From: Athripsodes cinereus
Taxonomy: Eukaryota > Arthropoda > Insecta > Trichoptera > Leptoceridae
Direction of reading: 5' to 3'
DNA: 64,000 nucleotides
Assembly: GCA_947579605.1 (NCBI GenBank)
Contig: OX388325.1
Location: forward strand, 5,699,572-5,763,571
The notes below the pieces were generated by a model, which saw nothing but the letters and a program-made list of their open reading frames with translations, ran no database searches and was not told the origin of the DNA. This document shows positions 10,495 through 22,500 of this stretch, piece after piece; position 1 is the stretch's first letter, and every line of letters starts with the position of its first letter. The position numbers and the translations under genes are program-made.

Positions 10495-10545
10495 AGACAT
10501 TCAGGATGGGTGGCATACTTCATGGCTGAACTGTATAAACAATTG
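10495..10545 (+). repeat. SINE-3 internal fragment
   Basis: GACATTCAGGATGGGTGGCA, the hallmark SINE-3 segment, next to the MITE. Confidence 0.6.
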
Positions 10546-11765
10546 ATAAATATCAACTTTAGGCTGCCTTTGTTTAAACAATGTCTCATCGTTAAAGAAC
10601 AAATTAGTCTTTTACGCTATTCGAGTCATTCACCACAAAACTATTACTCACTTCCCCGCAAAAATATTTTTGAAGTATATATTATTTACTATCATATACT
10701 AGTCTTAAACTCTGCTTCATTCAGAGTATTCTTGGCATTACCAACTGTCTATAAAATTTACAAAATTTCAAACCTTTTTACCTTATAAATTTAATATACT
10801 TCCTTTTGTACAGTCCTTGTGGAGTCTCGGTCTCTAAAACGATACATATCCAAGATTTTGTATTGTGGGCAGTAGATAGCCAGTTGTCTTTAGCATTAAG
10901 CTCATCTAAATCTTGTTGATATTATACATCAATAACCATTTCCTTCATCTGCCCTCGGGTACCTACAGCCTACAGAATACATTTTGTCCACCTTTTAAAT
11001 AAATACCCAATAAATATATGATGAAAAATACGGCATTTGAGTATAACTATTACTTACTTACTTTTTGGGTTCGGACTTTAGACCTTGCCATTCCAGTATG
11101 CAGCGACGTGTATCGCTTTGTTTCTCGCATTCCGCATCAGCAGGCATTGCAATAAATGATAATAATATAACTATTAATACAGTGGAACCTCTCATAATGA
11201 GCAAAAAAAATATGAAAAAGTTGCTCCATTAACGAGTCACAAAGAAAGGATAAGTCCCTTTTTCACGACATTCACTTGTGAGCCGGGACTTCCGCGCCAG
11301 TACATCAGTCTGTGTTTAGCACTCGTCCCATTAGCGTGTAGATTGTTATTTTCTTTCTCAAGACCAACTAAAAAGTCTTTTTCAAGACTACTGTACATAG
11401 AGTACCCAAAAAGACTATATATATGATATGCTCTGCGAAAATACCTTTTCTAACACATGTAATATATAATAGAAATTCAATGCACATTTGTCTTTATAGA
11501 AAAAAATACATTTAATTTTACAATAGCGCAATGGATGCAATTTTACAAACTAATAATAACAATAATTTAAATCTTTTTTAATACAAAATTGCTAATATAA
11601 ACAATAGTCAGATCGAAAAATATAAAACAAACAATGAGCAGTTAAAGGGCAGACTTGTTGTAATACATCATCTACCAGACAACTCTAATTAGTAGTGAGC
11701 ATTAGTTTGACTATTACTTTTCTTGTAAACCCTCTATTTCACAATAACAAACAATATATAGAGTT
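10546..11765. other. No gene seen
   Basis: AT-rich. No exon with splice sites or a known domain was recognised. A (TTAC)n-flanked segment at 11048-11150 may be another retroposed end, but I could not place it. Confidence 0.4.
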
Positions 11766-11769
11766 TGAA

Positions 11770-12165
11770 GTTGGTCGGTGGATGGCGCTGGTAGTAGCTG
11801 CCTGAAACCTCTGACGTCTCATTTTACAAAATTAAATATTATTATCTTATAATTGTTCAAATTAACAAAATTTTTATACATTTTTTTAGTTTCAATAGTT
11901 TTATAAAGTTAAATTTTTGGGTGATATTATTTTTAAACTAGTTAAAAATTTCAAATTTAAAAATGTGAATTAGTGAATAATATTTGTGACAATTAATAAT
12001 ACCTTCAATTGGAACTCACGTGAAATTCTCGCATTTTAGTCAAATTTGTGACAATCATAAGTGTTTTCAAAATTCTATAATAGTTAAAAAAAATAAAAGG
12101 CGCCCTTGAGACGGTCTAGGGACTGTTAAATGGCGTCAAAACAAAATCATCCATAATCATCATCA
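11770..12165 (+). repeat. Non-autonomous LINE/SINE-like element, copy 1
   Basis: Starts GGTCGGTGGATGGCGCTGG and ends with the stem-loop GCGCCCTTGAG...GGCGTC followed by an (ATC)n tail. It is colinear with 24627-25025. The 3' stem-loop is shared with the CR1-like LINE end at 20455-20833, suggesting mobilisation by that LINE. No tRNA head is visible. Confidence 0.7.
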
Positions 12166-12406
12166 ATATACATTTATTTAATTGCTTGTTTTGTAAACCG
12201 CCTAATTCAGAAAAACAAACAATATACATTTATTTAATTACTCATTTGTCTTGTAAATCGCCTATTTCAGAAAAACAAACAATATACATTTATTTAATTA
12301 CTTGTCTTGTAAACCGCCTAATTCAGAAAAACAAACAATATACATTTATTTAATTACTCACTTGTCTTGTAAACCGTCTATTTCACAATAACAAACAATA
12401 TACATT
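12163..12406. repeat. Tandem repeat, ~63-bp unit, about 4 copies
   Basis: Units run CATTTATTTAATTACT, CTTGTAAACCGCC, then AACAAACAATATA, with small length differences. A diverged unit also lies near 11716. Confidence 0.85.
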
Positions 12407-12812
12407 TTTTTTTAATTTAATATACTTACATATGAACGGGCCAAATTTTTTATTCTATAGTTATTATATAATTAACAATCTGAATGTATTTTAGTTATTT
12501 GAAGTTCAACACTTTACTTGTAAGGATTATATCGTAGTAACCGACACACAGTGCCAGTTTCAGATATCAGAGGTGAGTCATTATAGAACATTGTGTTTAT
12601 AACCAAATAATTTTTTTTTAAATTTTCATTTCATTTATAAATACACAGTATACATTGATATTACAACAACAAAACAATATTACACATAGTGAAATACTCC
12701 CTCCATAAGCAACCAAATGCTTGTGCGGAGGGATAATGTTAGAATTTTTACTAAGTTTTTATTTCAAATCATCATTATCAAATCACTCACTAGAGAATAT
12801 TACGGTCTAAAC

Positions 12813-13199
12813 CAGGGGTGTCCAACATAATATTGTGGAGGGCCAGGTTTAGAAATGAAATTTCCTACCGGGCCATACAACAATATACTCCATATTTCTA
12901 CCCCTCCCCCCCTCTCGTTGCCATATTTTCAAAATGGTGTAGGAAATGTTTCAAAACTCCTCGGTTTTCTTTAAGAAAACGTCTCGCCTCCTGATATATT
13001 GATATGTATATTCAACTCGCTTGCTATATTTACCTAGCTACATATTATTTTAAGTAAGAACCTACAAACATGTATATTATGTTATTCAATTGACAGATGA
13101 TTGAATAAACTACCTAATGATGGAAGATTCTTTTTAACTATTCGCGCAATATCCATATTGGCCATATTGTGGCTCGGGGGCTTGATGTTGGACAGCCTG
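12813..13199. mobile_element. hAT-like MITE, 387 bp
   Basis: Ends CAGGGGTGTCCAAC and, reversed, CAGGCTGTCCAAC. Flanked by GTCTAAAC (12805-12812) and GTCTAACC (13200-13207), an 8-bp duplication with one difference. A related element lies around 55005-55245. Confidence 0.8.
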
Positions 13200-13800
13200 G
13201 TCTAACCAATTTGGAATTATTATAAGCTCAGCTCCTAAACAATGCATTTTTACGTCACTAAAAAAATAAAAGAATATTTGATACAAAAAAAAAGTTGTGT
13301 TTTGTCCAAATTAAAATTGACGGAATCACCAGTTTCGAGCTTAATTAAAACATTCGCAATATATCCCCACATAATTATGTATATATCTTGTCTATGGGTG
13401 TTTCCACTTTATTCATAATACAATATGAAACATTAAGAATATTACTCAATAATTTTTTACAACATAATTTTGACTGTTTTGTCCGGGAATTCTTAACGTT
13501 TGACTAATTTATTATTGATTTTAACGTTTGACTAATATTGTGAATTTCTTCATTTATTGATTGTTGGCAGTTATCTTACATTTTATATATCTTAATTGTT
13601 TTCATAACTTTTTTATGTAGTATGAATCGTTGACTATTCAATTGCAAGTTATTTTTATTGGTTTATTGTATTCATGCTTATTTTTTATTTAATACTGTGT
13701 TGATACTTTCTTGCATAGGTATTATATACTTTTAATTACTTTTTTAATTTTTGATACCATGTAATTGATTTTTTATTCTTATAAAAGCTTTAAGCTGTAT

Positions 13801-15429
13801 CTCTCTCTCTCTGGTTTCAATCCTGGGATTGGTTTGCAGCAAATATCTCTTTAATTCTTCTCCTCCACTCCTCCCTGTCTTGTGCGGTTCTTTTAAATTC
13901 TGCATATGATGAGCAGCGCATGTCCACCAACAGGTCCTCCAGGTACTCTCGGCGTGGGCGTCCCCTAGAGTTTGTCCCCTCGGTCATACCCTCCATTACG
14001 GCATGCAAGAGGCCTTCTTGTCGTATTACATGGCCGATCCACCTTGCACGCCTTTCTGACAAGATCTTGAGCAGGTGCCTTCCTCCTTTGATTCTTTGAA
14101 GGACTTCTTCGTTTGTGATGTGGTCTCTCCAGGAAATTCCTAATAGTCTTCTATAGGTCCACATCTCAAACGCCTCTAGTCTTCGTTTATCTCTTTCAGA
14201 TAGGCACCATGTCTCGCAGCCGTACATCAGGATACTCCATACATAGGTCTTGATGAGGAGTATTCTCAGTCTCAGGTCTATATTGTTTGATTCTATTATT
14301 TTCGACTTTTTATTAAATGCAAGTCTAGCCTGATGTATACGGCTGTCGACCTCACTCTTAGACCGACCGTCCCATGTTATTTTGCTCCCGAGGTATACAA
14401 ACTCCTTGGTGTTCTTTAGTGGTATTCCCGACATCACTACTCTCATCTGTTGTTGCGTTCGGCCTACAGTAAGCAACTTTGTTTTATCTTTATTTATCTT
14501 CATACTGTAGTTATTTTGAAGAATGTTTTCCATAGTTGTTAAGGCCTCTTGCAGTTCTTCTTCACTTTCAGCAATCATAGCAATATCGTCAGCAAACCTT
14601 ATCATATCCACCTTTTGCCCGTGCAACTTTACACCCTCTCTGTGACTCATTCTCTCTCTCAAGTCGTCAATCGCACTCTGTATATAGGCGTTAAAAAGAA
14701 CAGGTGACAGAGAGCATCCCTGTCTTACCCCTTGTCTTATATTAGCTTCCTTTATGTCATGGTTGCATCTGATCAAAGCGGCCTCATTCTTGTATAGCGC
14801 CTGGATTATACGTCTATCTCTGTATTTGATGTCAATTCTCTTCAGAATCTCGAAGAATCTTGTCCATTCTACTTTGTCAAAAGCTTTCTCCAGATCTATG
14901 AATGCGATGTATGTGTTCTGGTTTCTCTTTATTCTATTTTCTAGTAGTATTCTTAAAGACAATATCGCTTCTCTGGTTCCTACGCCTCTTCTGAAGCCAT
15001 ACTGGTCTCTGGAAAGGATGTTCTCTACTTTTGGTTCGATTCTCTTCAGAATAATATTGGTCAATATTTTTGAGGCATGGGATATTAGGCTAAGAGTCCT
15101 ATGTTGCTCTCGAAATCCTCTGGTATCTTTCCGGTCTTATATATTGTCTGTATCATTTTAAACAGGGCATCTGTGGTTCCTTTTCCCGCTGCCTTAATTA
15201 GTTCGGCTGGGATGTCATCGATTCCGGGTGCTTTACCGTTTTTGAGGTTTTTCAGTGCGAGGTCAAACTCTTCTCTAATGATCGGATCTCCCAGATCATC
15301 CTCGTCCACCTCATTTTCTCTCTCTATCAATGTTTCACTGTCCACATTTCCCTTGCCATTGTAGAGCATTTCGAGATATCTTTTCCATCTCTCTCCTATT
15401 TGGTCATCTTCGAATAGTATTTTGCCGTA
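13801..15429 (-). mobile_element. LINE-C insertion, 5'-truncated, 10-bp target duplication
   Basis: Flanked by TAAGCTGTAT on both sides (13791-13800 and 15430-15439). Read on the minus strand it begins inside the region before the RT core and ends in a short (GA)n tail. Truncation at the 5' end with a short duplication is the signature of target-primed reverse transcription. Confidence 0.9.
13817..15369 (-). pseudogene. LINE-C reverse transcriptase, frame-broken
   Basis: Two minus-strand blocks. Block 1 (15369-15085) holds EEFDLALKNLKNGKAPGIDD, the usual segment before the RT core, and ends soon after KIPEDFE. Block 2 (15064-13817, 415 codons) holds motif A (DLEKAFD), motif B (RQGVRQGCSLSPVLF), the catalytic FADD near residue 156 and a C-terminal RARWIGHVIRQEG domain. 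Between the blocks, the stretch that normally links EDFE to the YRTLSLISHA motif is deleted, shifting the frame. The class (APE-type, RTE/related) is inferred from motifs; the endonuclease itself is not present. It is non-functional as it stands. Confidence 0.85.
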
Positions 15430-15439
15430 TAAGCTGTAT

Positions 15440-15867
15440 ATGTGTGTATAAATAAATAAATAAATTACTCAACAGATACTCCATCTACTACATAACCAAC
15501 AGATTTTGTAGTGTACTTAAACCAGCCCATGCCTATTCATAAGCATCGGGACACCATTACTGTTTCCTAATTACAGAAGTTTGCTAAATCTGTCAGCTGT
15601 TGAGTGTTGTGTCTGAGACTGTATTTGATGTCTTCACTCACGCAGGTGTGACAAGTCCAGTAAAGTGAGAAAGCTACATTTAACTATATGAAATGTATCA
15701 TTTTTACATCAATGACACAATACTATGCAAATCATTTTTATCTTTCAAGCCTTGTAACATTAATAAAAGTTTTTTTTAAACATCTGAAACTTTATAGGAA
15801 CCTATAACTTTCTAATGTAAAATGTAGCACTTATGATTACTCATAAAATCGGTGTAATATTAATGAT
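15440..15867. other. Flank of the LINE-C insertion, nothing recognised
   Basis: AT-rich, no supported gene. Confidence 0.4.
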
Positions 15868-16430
15868 AAAGTTTAATTTATTGACCGACGGTTCTTGGTG
15901 GAACTCATTTTAATAATTTTTAAATTAAACACGATATCTAGTTTTAAATAAAGCACTTATTTATAGTATATCTACCGTGACTTTTTATTGGAGCCGGCTT
16001 TCAAGAGCTTCCGCTCTCATCATCAAGCTAGCGAAATTATCAACTTTATTTATTTTATTTAACATAACAATTAATACAGATATAACAATTGATAGACTAT
16101 TTGATAAAAACTTAAATCTAAACATCCTCCTTATAGAGACAAGTCTCGTGTAATGGAGGGTTAACATAATGAGAATATAAACATAAACTTTCTCTCTCTC
16201 TTTCTGTAACACACACACACACTTTATATCTAGTTATTCCACTATTGACTTTATTAATTTTGCGAGCTGGCTTTCAAGAGCTTAGCTCTCTACTTTATTA
16301 CTCATCAGCGAAAGCACTTTACTTTTTTCTGACGATGAGAGAGGAAACTCTTTAAAGCCGCCTCGCAAAAATTAATAAAGTCAATAGTGGAATAACTATA
16401 TATCGTGTTTCATTTAAAAATTATTAATAT
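15868..16430. mobile_element. Foldback element F1 (GCGGAAGCTCTTGAAAGCCGG family)
   Basis: Left arm starts near GACCGACGGTTCTTGGTGG and includes CTTTCAAGAGCTTCCGCTCT. The right arm holds the inverted form and ends TTTCATTTAAAAATTATTAA. The same arms flank 43838-44517, and a diverged relative is at 56741-57708. The middle seems rearranged, with a second left-type arm near 16225-16320. The right arm ends within a few bases of the first astacin coding exon. Confidence 0.75.
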
Positions 16431-16432
16431 TA

Positions 16433-16571
16433 ATGATGTTTTCAGCCATGCACATTCCCTTTGCAGTCCTGTTGACAGTCTCTGCTATTGTTGGATTTGT
16501 CCTCTGTCAGACATCCACATCACCACCCATTGATAAAGATGAAGAATTTTATCAGGAAACTCTGTTTAACG
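16433..16571 (+). CDS. Astacin coding exon 1
   Basis: Codes for the signal peptide and the start of the propeptide, ending in phase 1 before GTACAC, a weak donor. TTTTCAG at 16439-16445 could be an acceptor; if used, translation starts at 16448 with MHIPFAVLL. Confidence 0.8.
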
Positions 16572-19500
16572 GTACACTTATTATACATTTTTGATAAATG
16601 AAAAACAAAATTGATCCTCAGTTTCATAAGCTAACCACTGGAATTTCAAGAATTTTAAAAATAAATATTTAAACAACTAGACTGTTAATTTTCCACAGTG
16701 GTAATTATAAAATTCGGACGCTTTCGTCAATATAGATTGACATTATCAAGAGAACTTCCTGAATGAAATGTCTCATCATGATAATTATTTTTTTTAGTCC
16801 CAAACTTAGATATGAATCTTGTATTATGGGTAGGTACTAATGCGACGATAGACATAATATATACATGTCACAAGCAGACCCAAGATAATTTGAAAATTTT
16901 ACAATTTCAAGCTATATTGACCCAAGTGCTTGAGTTATATTATAATTGTACTTTATTTTCTCACCTCCTCACCTGTTGACATTCTAATTTTCCAAATAGC
17001 ATAAAGTTTTTTTGTTTGTTTGATCGAAATTGTTATTTTCCTCCTTGACATATTCATGCTTGTTTATTTGCAGTAGACCTATTGTTTCCTATTGACTTCT
17101 GTTATGTATTATTATATTTTCCTCCTTGACATATTCATGCTTGTTTATTTGCAGTAGACCTATTGTTTCCTATTGACTTCTGTTATGTATTATTATATTT
17201 TCCTCCTTGACATATTCATGCTTGTTTATTTGCAGTAGACCTATTGTTTCCTATTGACTTCTGTTATGTATTATTATATTTTCCTCCTTGACATATTCAT
17301 GCTTGTTTATTTGCAGTAGACCTATTGTTTCCTATTGACTTCTGTTATGTATTATTATATTTTCCTCCTTGACATATTCATGCTTGTTTATTTGCAGTAG
17401 ACCTATTGTTTCCTATTGACTTCTGTTATGTATTATTATATTTTTTGACTTGATATTAATTAATTACTCTATATTTACTTCCGTTTTAAATTATTTTATT
17501 TTTTACTGCTTTTTTGGCTTTATATTTTATTTTTTAAATTTTATTTTTCACGCGGCGGCAGAATTGCCATCCACACTTCTCAGCAGTATACAACCAGATA
17601 AGTCTCCATATGATCAGTCATGGTCACACAAAAACATAACAGTCTAATGCCGGGAAAAATTCACCTATCCAGATATACAGGATATCAAAGGATTAGGCTC
17701 AAAACGCGGGATCAAAATACCAGCATTGTGCCTGAAATATCTGTGTTCAAAAACTTTTTTACAATATTACAAGTGTTTATTATAATAGATATTTGAATTT
17801 TAATATACAAATTAACCGGTAAATCTAATTTTTGTAAATTATTTATTAAAGATTTCGGAGTTACCCCTGTAGCTGACATGACTAAAGGTATTATATAAAC
17901 GGATCTAGAATGCCAAATATTTTTTATTTCTCCTGCTAGTTCTGTATATTTACGTATTTTTTCTGCGACGGTTGTTTGTATATTATGTGTATTTGGGACA
18001 GCGATGTCTATTAGGTACGTTATTTTATATTTACGTTTATCATGTAATACTAAATCGGGTCTATTATGATGTATTTGTTTATCTGTTATTATGGTTTTAT
18101 CATAATAGAGTAATTAATTAAATTAGTAATTTAATAATTTAGTAATTCACTCTTTATATTACTTAATTATTTTATATTTGACTTGTGATTTCTGATTATC
18201 GTGTATGTTTGTATATGTTGTCTGTTATACTGTTGTTTAACATGTAAAAGGCTCACGCCGTATATTGATTTAAAATAAAAATAAATAAATAAATAATGAT
18301 CTTCAATTCAGTGTTGTGGCATGCCACCCATCTTGAATGTCTCATTTTTTTATTGATACAAAGAGGATGATTTGCATATTTACTTTATTCTGTTGGTTAC
18401 CCCACTTGTGAGAAATTAAACCATAATGGAATGTACATATTATATACTTTTATCTAAACATTTTTTTTTGTTTATGCAGATACTGAAGATGTAAACTTGA
18501 ATAATACATTTGAAGGAGACACTATTCTCAGCAACAGACAGATGTACTTGATCCATCCCCATACAAAAATAACTTGGAAGAAAGGACGCAACGGTTTGAA
18601 CTTATTCACTAGCAGATGGCCTAAGAAAACAGTTCCATTCACATTCGCACAGGGACACTTTAGTAAGTTAATGACGGCCGGTGTGGCGCGGAGGCTAACG
18701 CTCTTGCCTTTGAGTCACAAGGTCCCGGGTTCGATTCTCGGCCAGGACAAAGTGAAGAATGACCTTTTTCAAATTGTCCTGGGTCTGGGTGTTACATGTA
18801 TATTATGTGTTTAGTGCATTGTATGTGTGTATCGTCGCGTTAGTACCCATAATACAAGATTCATATCATAATTTGGGACTAGCTCGATCTGTGTGAATAG
18901 TCTATGTCATTCATCTTCGTCGGTCCCTCGATCCTGAGGATCGTGACCATCATGCTTCTTTCTGTAGACCATCTGTCTCCATGTTGAGTGATTCTCCGCC
19001 ATGTACAAGGCCCTGTGTAGTAAGCTCTGTGTGGCCTCCTTAATTTGGTCGCTCCATCTTATTGGCACTCTGCCCCTTCCCCTCCCTTCTACAACCCCAG
19101 TCATAATTACTTTTTTCAGGTTGTCATGCTCTCTTCTAGCAATGTGTTCGAAATATCGCAAAACGTCTATGTATGTTATGTTAATCATATTTTGATTTTA
19201 AACCACTCTAGATTAATCATTCCAATTAATTCAACCCAATTGAACACGTATTACCTAGGTAGGTTTTGTTTTGTCAGTGACAACATTGTGAAAGTTAAAT
19301 AAAAACAAAAAACTTTGTAGAGTTTTACTATGTACTTTTATTTAGTGAACAGGTTTCCACATGTCATGTCTTGTTTTTTTTTTTAAATATTGGCGATGCA
19401 TCCTTGTTTGGATGATTTCCGCCATTTAAAATCATGGGTTTATTGTTTCAGGTTATAACTATAGATTAAACTAATTAGTTCAATAATGAGCAAAAGTGAT

Positions 19501-22500
19501 CAATTCTTCAAAGTACAATGAAATTTTTCAGAACAAAATCAAACAACATTCCATACACCTTATCATCCTCTAAACCAAGCAGATAGCTGATGTTAAGTGG
19601 GTATTCTACATTCTGAAGGGAGAAATACAAATCACCGCGGTCCCGAAGTGGGCACGCGAAAAAGATGTGGTCGAGAGTCTGATAATCTGTACCACACTCA
19701 CAGTCAGGAATTGATGCGAGATCCAGTTTAAAGAGATGACTCTCCAATCTATGGTGGTTGAATCGCATGCGCGAAATCGTGACAATCTGGGTTCTATTTA
19801 TCTTCTTTTTGTGATACCAAGGTTTTCTTGTTATCTGTTTTTTAATACACTTATAATAAAATCCCTTATGGTTACTTGTTCTTGGTCACTGAATAAAAGT
19901 ACATAGTAAAACTATACAAAGTTTTTTGTTTTTATTTACATTAAATTATGAAGTTCTACAGAAAAAGCAGCAATAAAATATAATTGTGAAAGTTCATTTT
20001 AATGTAAATTATAAAAAATAATTTAAAAACAAACACTATTTACTTTCACGAACTTTATTTAATTGGCAGGGGCCTTTCTCCATATTCAGTGCTACTTAAG
20101 GATTTGATTTTTTTCCGTACTTTATATATATGAAGTTATTGTCTGTTTTGTGCTTGTAATAAATAAATAAAATATTCATTTTGATTTATAGAAAAATTTC
20201 ACAAGAAACGTATCCTAAGAGCCATGGATAAAATAGAAGAGAAGACATGTGTAAAGTTCAGACCAAAGAAACCAACAGACAAAGACTTTGTACTGATAAG
20301 GGTAAGTAAGTCAGTTCTGTAATGTTAAGGGTTCTGTGGGATCTTTATTATTTCACATGTTCTTTGGAAACATTAGAAATTAATAATGCTTAAAATTCAA
20401 AAGTAAATATTATTGTAAACAAGGTAATGAATCATTATAAATCACCTATAATCCTAGAACACTACACTGTCTGAGGGTGGAGGAAAGGGTGACAATCAAG
20501 GTATGCCTTTTGATCTACAAGGCTATAAACAAAATGATCACAGAGCAATGTCCCCTTGATTCGTTCACTAGAAGACCTCTGACCTCTGCGCTCTTCGGAA
20601 CTGGCCGTGAATAGACTTACTGAGCTCAATAGAGCCTGTAAATCTAACTTCTATGAGAGGGCCTTTGGTGTTGTTGGACCGGTTATGTGGAATCGCCTAC
20701 CGGTGCCATTGAGACTGTCACCAGCTTCAGAAGCAAATTGAAAACAAACTGAAATCTGACGCCCTTGAGACAGTCTAGGGACTGTTAAACAGCGTCAAAA
20801 GAAAATCATCCAAAATCATCACCATCATTACCTCTTCTCACAATGTTTATAATGCCTAATCCTTAACAGGTGCAGCTATTTTTTTCAATTATTTTGTTTT
20901 TGTAGATGTTTTAAAATATTAGTCAGTATTAAATAGCTCGTCAATGGTATAGATTTGCCGAAATCGATCGCGATTTAAATAATCAAGTAACGGATATATG
21001 TGCATTGTAGAATACTAAAAAAACATTCAAACGAGATATTGACAATGTATGATCTTAGACTTTCACGGGCGGCGTCACTAGTAAGAATATTCATTTCCGG
21101 GCTGAGTGGGCGTGGTCTGTAGGGTAGTCTGTGACCCAACGTTACCCTACAGACCACGGCCACTCAGCCCGGAAATGAATATTCTTACTAGAGATATTGA
21201 CAGTCGGAAGTTTTTTAATTTATGAAATTTATACTTTCAGAATGGCAAATATTGCAAATCTCATGTTGGCTATCTCGGACAAGGACAGCAATCGTTGATG
21301 TTATCTGTAGACGGCTGCACACATCTAGGAACTGTCCTCCACGAACTCCTACACACTCTAGGCTTCCTTCACATGCAGAATCATCCCAAAAGAAACTTGT
21401 ATGTCAGGATTATGTGGAATAACATACAAAAAGGTAAAATACAAAACTAGCAGTAGAAATAAAAAAAATTGGCATTCTAGGTCCGTTTATTTATTTATTT
21501 ATTCTACAGAGACACACACAGAGAGTTGACAAAACATTAATACAATAAGAAAAAAAGACACATTGATCCGGCCAGGCCAACCCCCCAATTAAGCGTGTCT
21601 ACATCATGCACGTTCAAACAAAATTATACAAAAAAAAGAAACATAAGGGTAAAAACTAACCAATGCAAGTCCAGTAAAACAGACTCACATTACCGCAAAC
21701 AACACACTATAAAAAGGATAGATGAAAAAATACAATTATACAATTAATTTAAACCCAGAAACTTAACCTACAAGAACATTAAAGTTGGCAGCAACACACT
21801 TCCTGAACCCCGTTAGGGAGTCACTAAAGACATCCACATGACTAAAGGTTTATATAAAACCTTTAGTCATGTCAGCTACAGGGGTAACTCCGAAATTTTT
21901 AATAAATAATTTACAAAGTTAGATTTACCTGTTAATTTGTACATAAAAATTCAAAAATCTATTATAATAAACACTTGTAATATTGTATGATCTTAGGCTT
22001 TCACGGCCGGCGTCACTAGTAAGAATATTCATTTCCAACGTTGGGTCACAGACTACCCTACAGACCACGGCCACTCAGCCCGGAAATGAATATTCTTACT
22101 TGTAATATTGTTAGAAAGTTTCTGAACACAGATATTTCAGACACAATGCTGGTATTTCGAACCTGCGTTTTGAGTCTAATCCTTTGATATCCTGTATATC
22201 TGGATAGGTGAATTTTTCCCAGCATTAGACTGTTAAGTGCATTTATCAAAATTTTACAGGCGATCAAAAAACTGTTTTGCTGGAAGACATTTTCTATGCG
22301 TCTGATTAGTTACAGAAAAAAGTGAGGGACCAATTCTTCACCAGGTGCTGCACTGGACGATTTATGGATTATCAAAATATATATCAAAACTTTATATTTT
22401 TAATAATTGACTTGGAATAAATATGCATACTTAAGACATGCTATAACGATTTCGGTGTATCTACACCATTGACAAGCTGTTCAAGACTCATGGAAATTTT

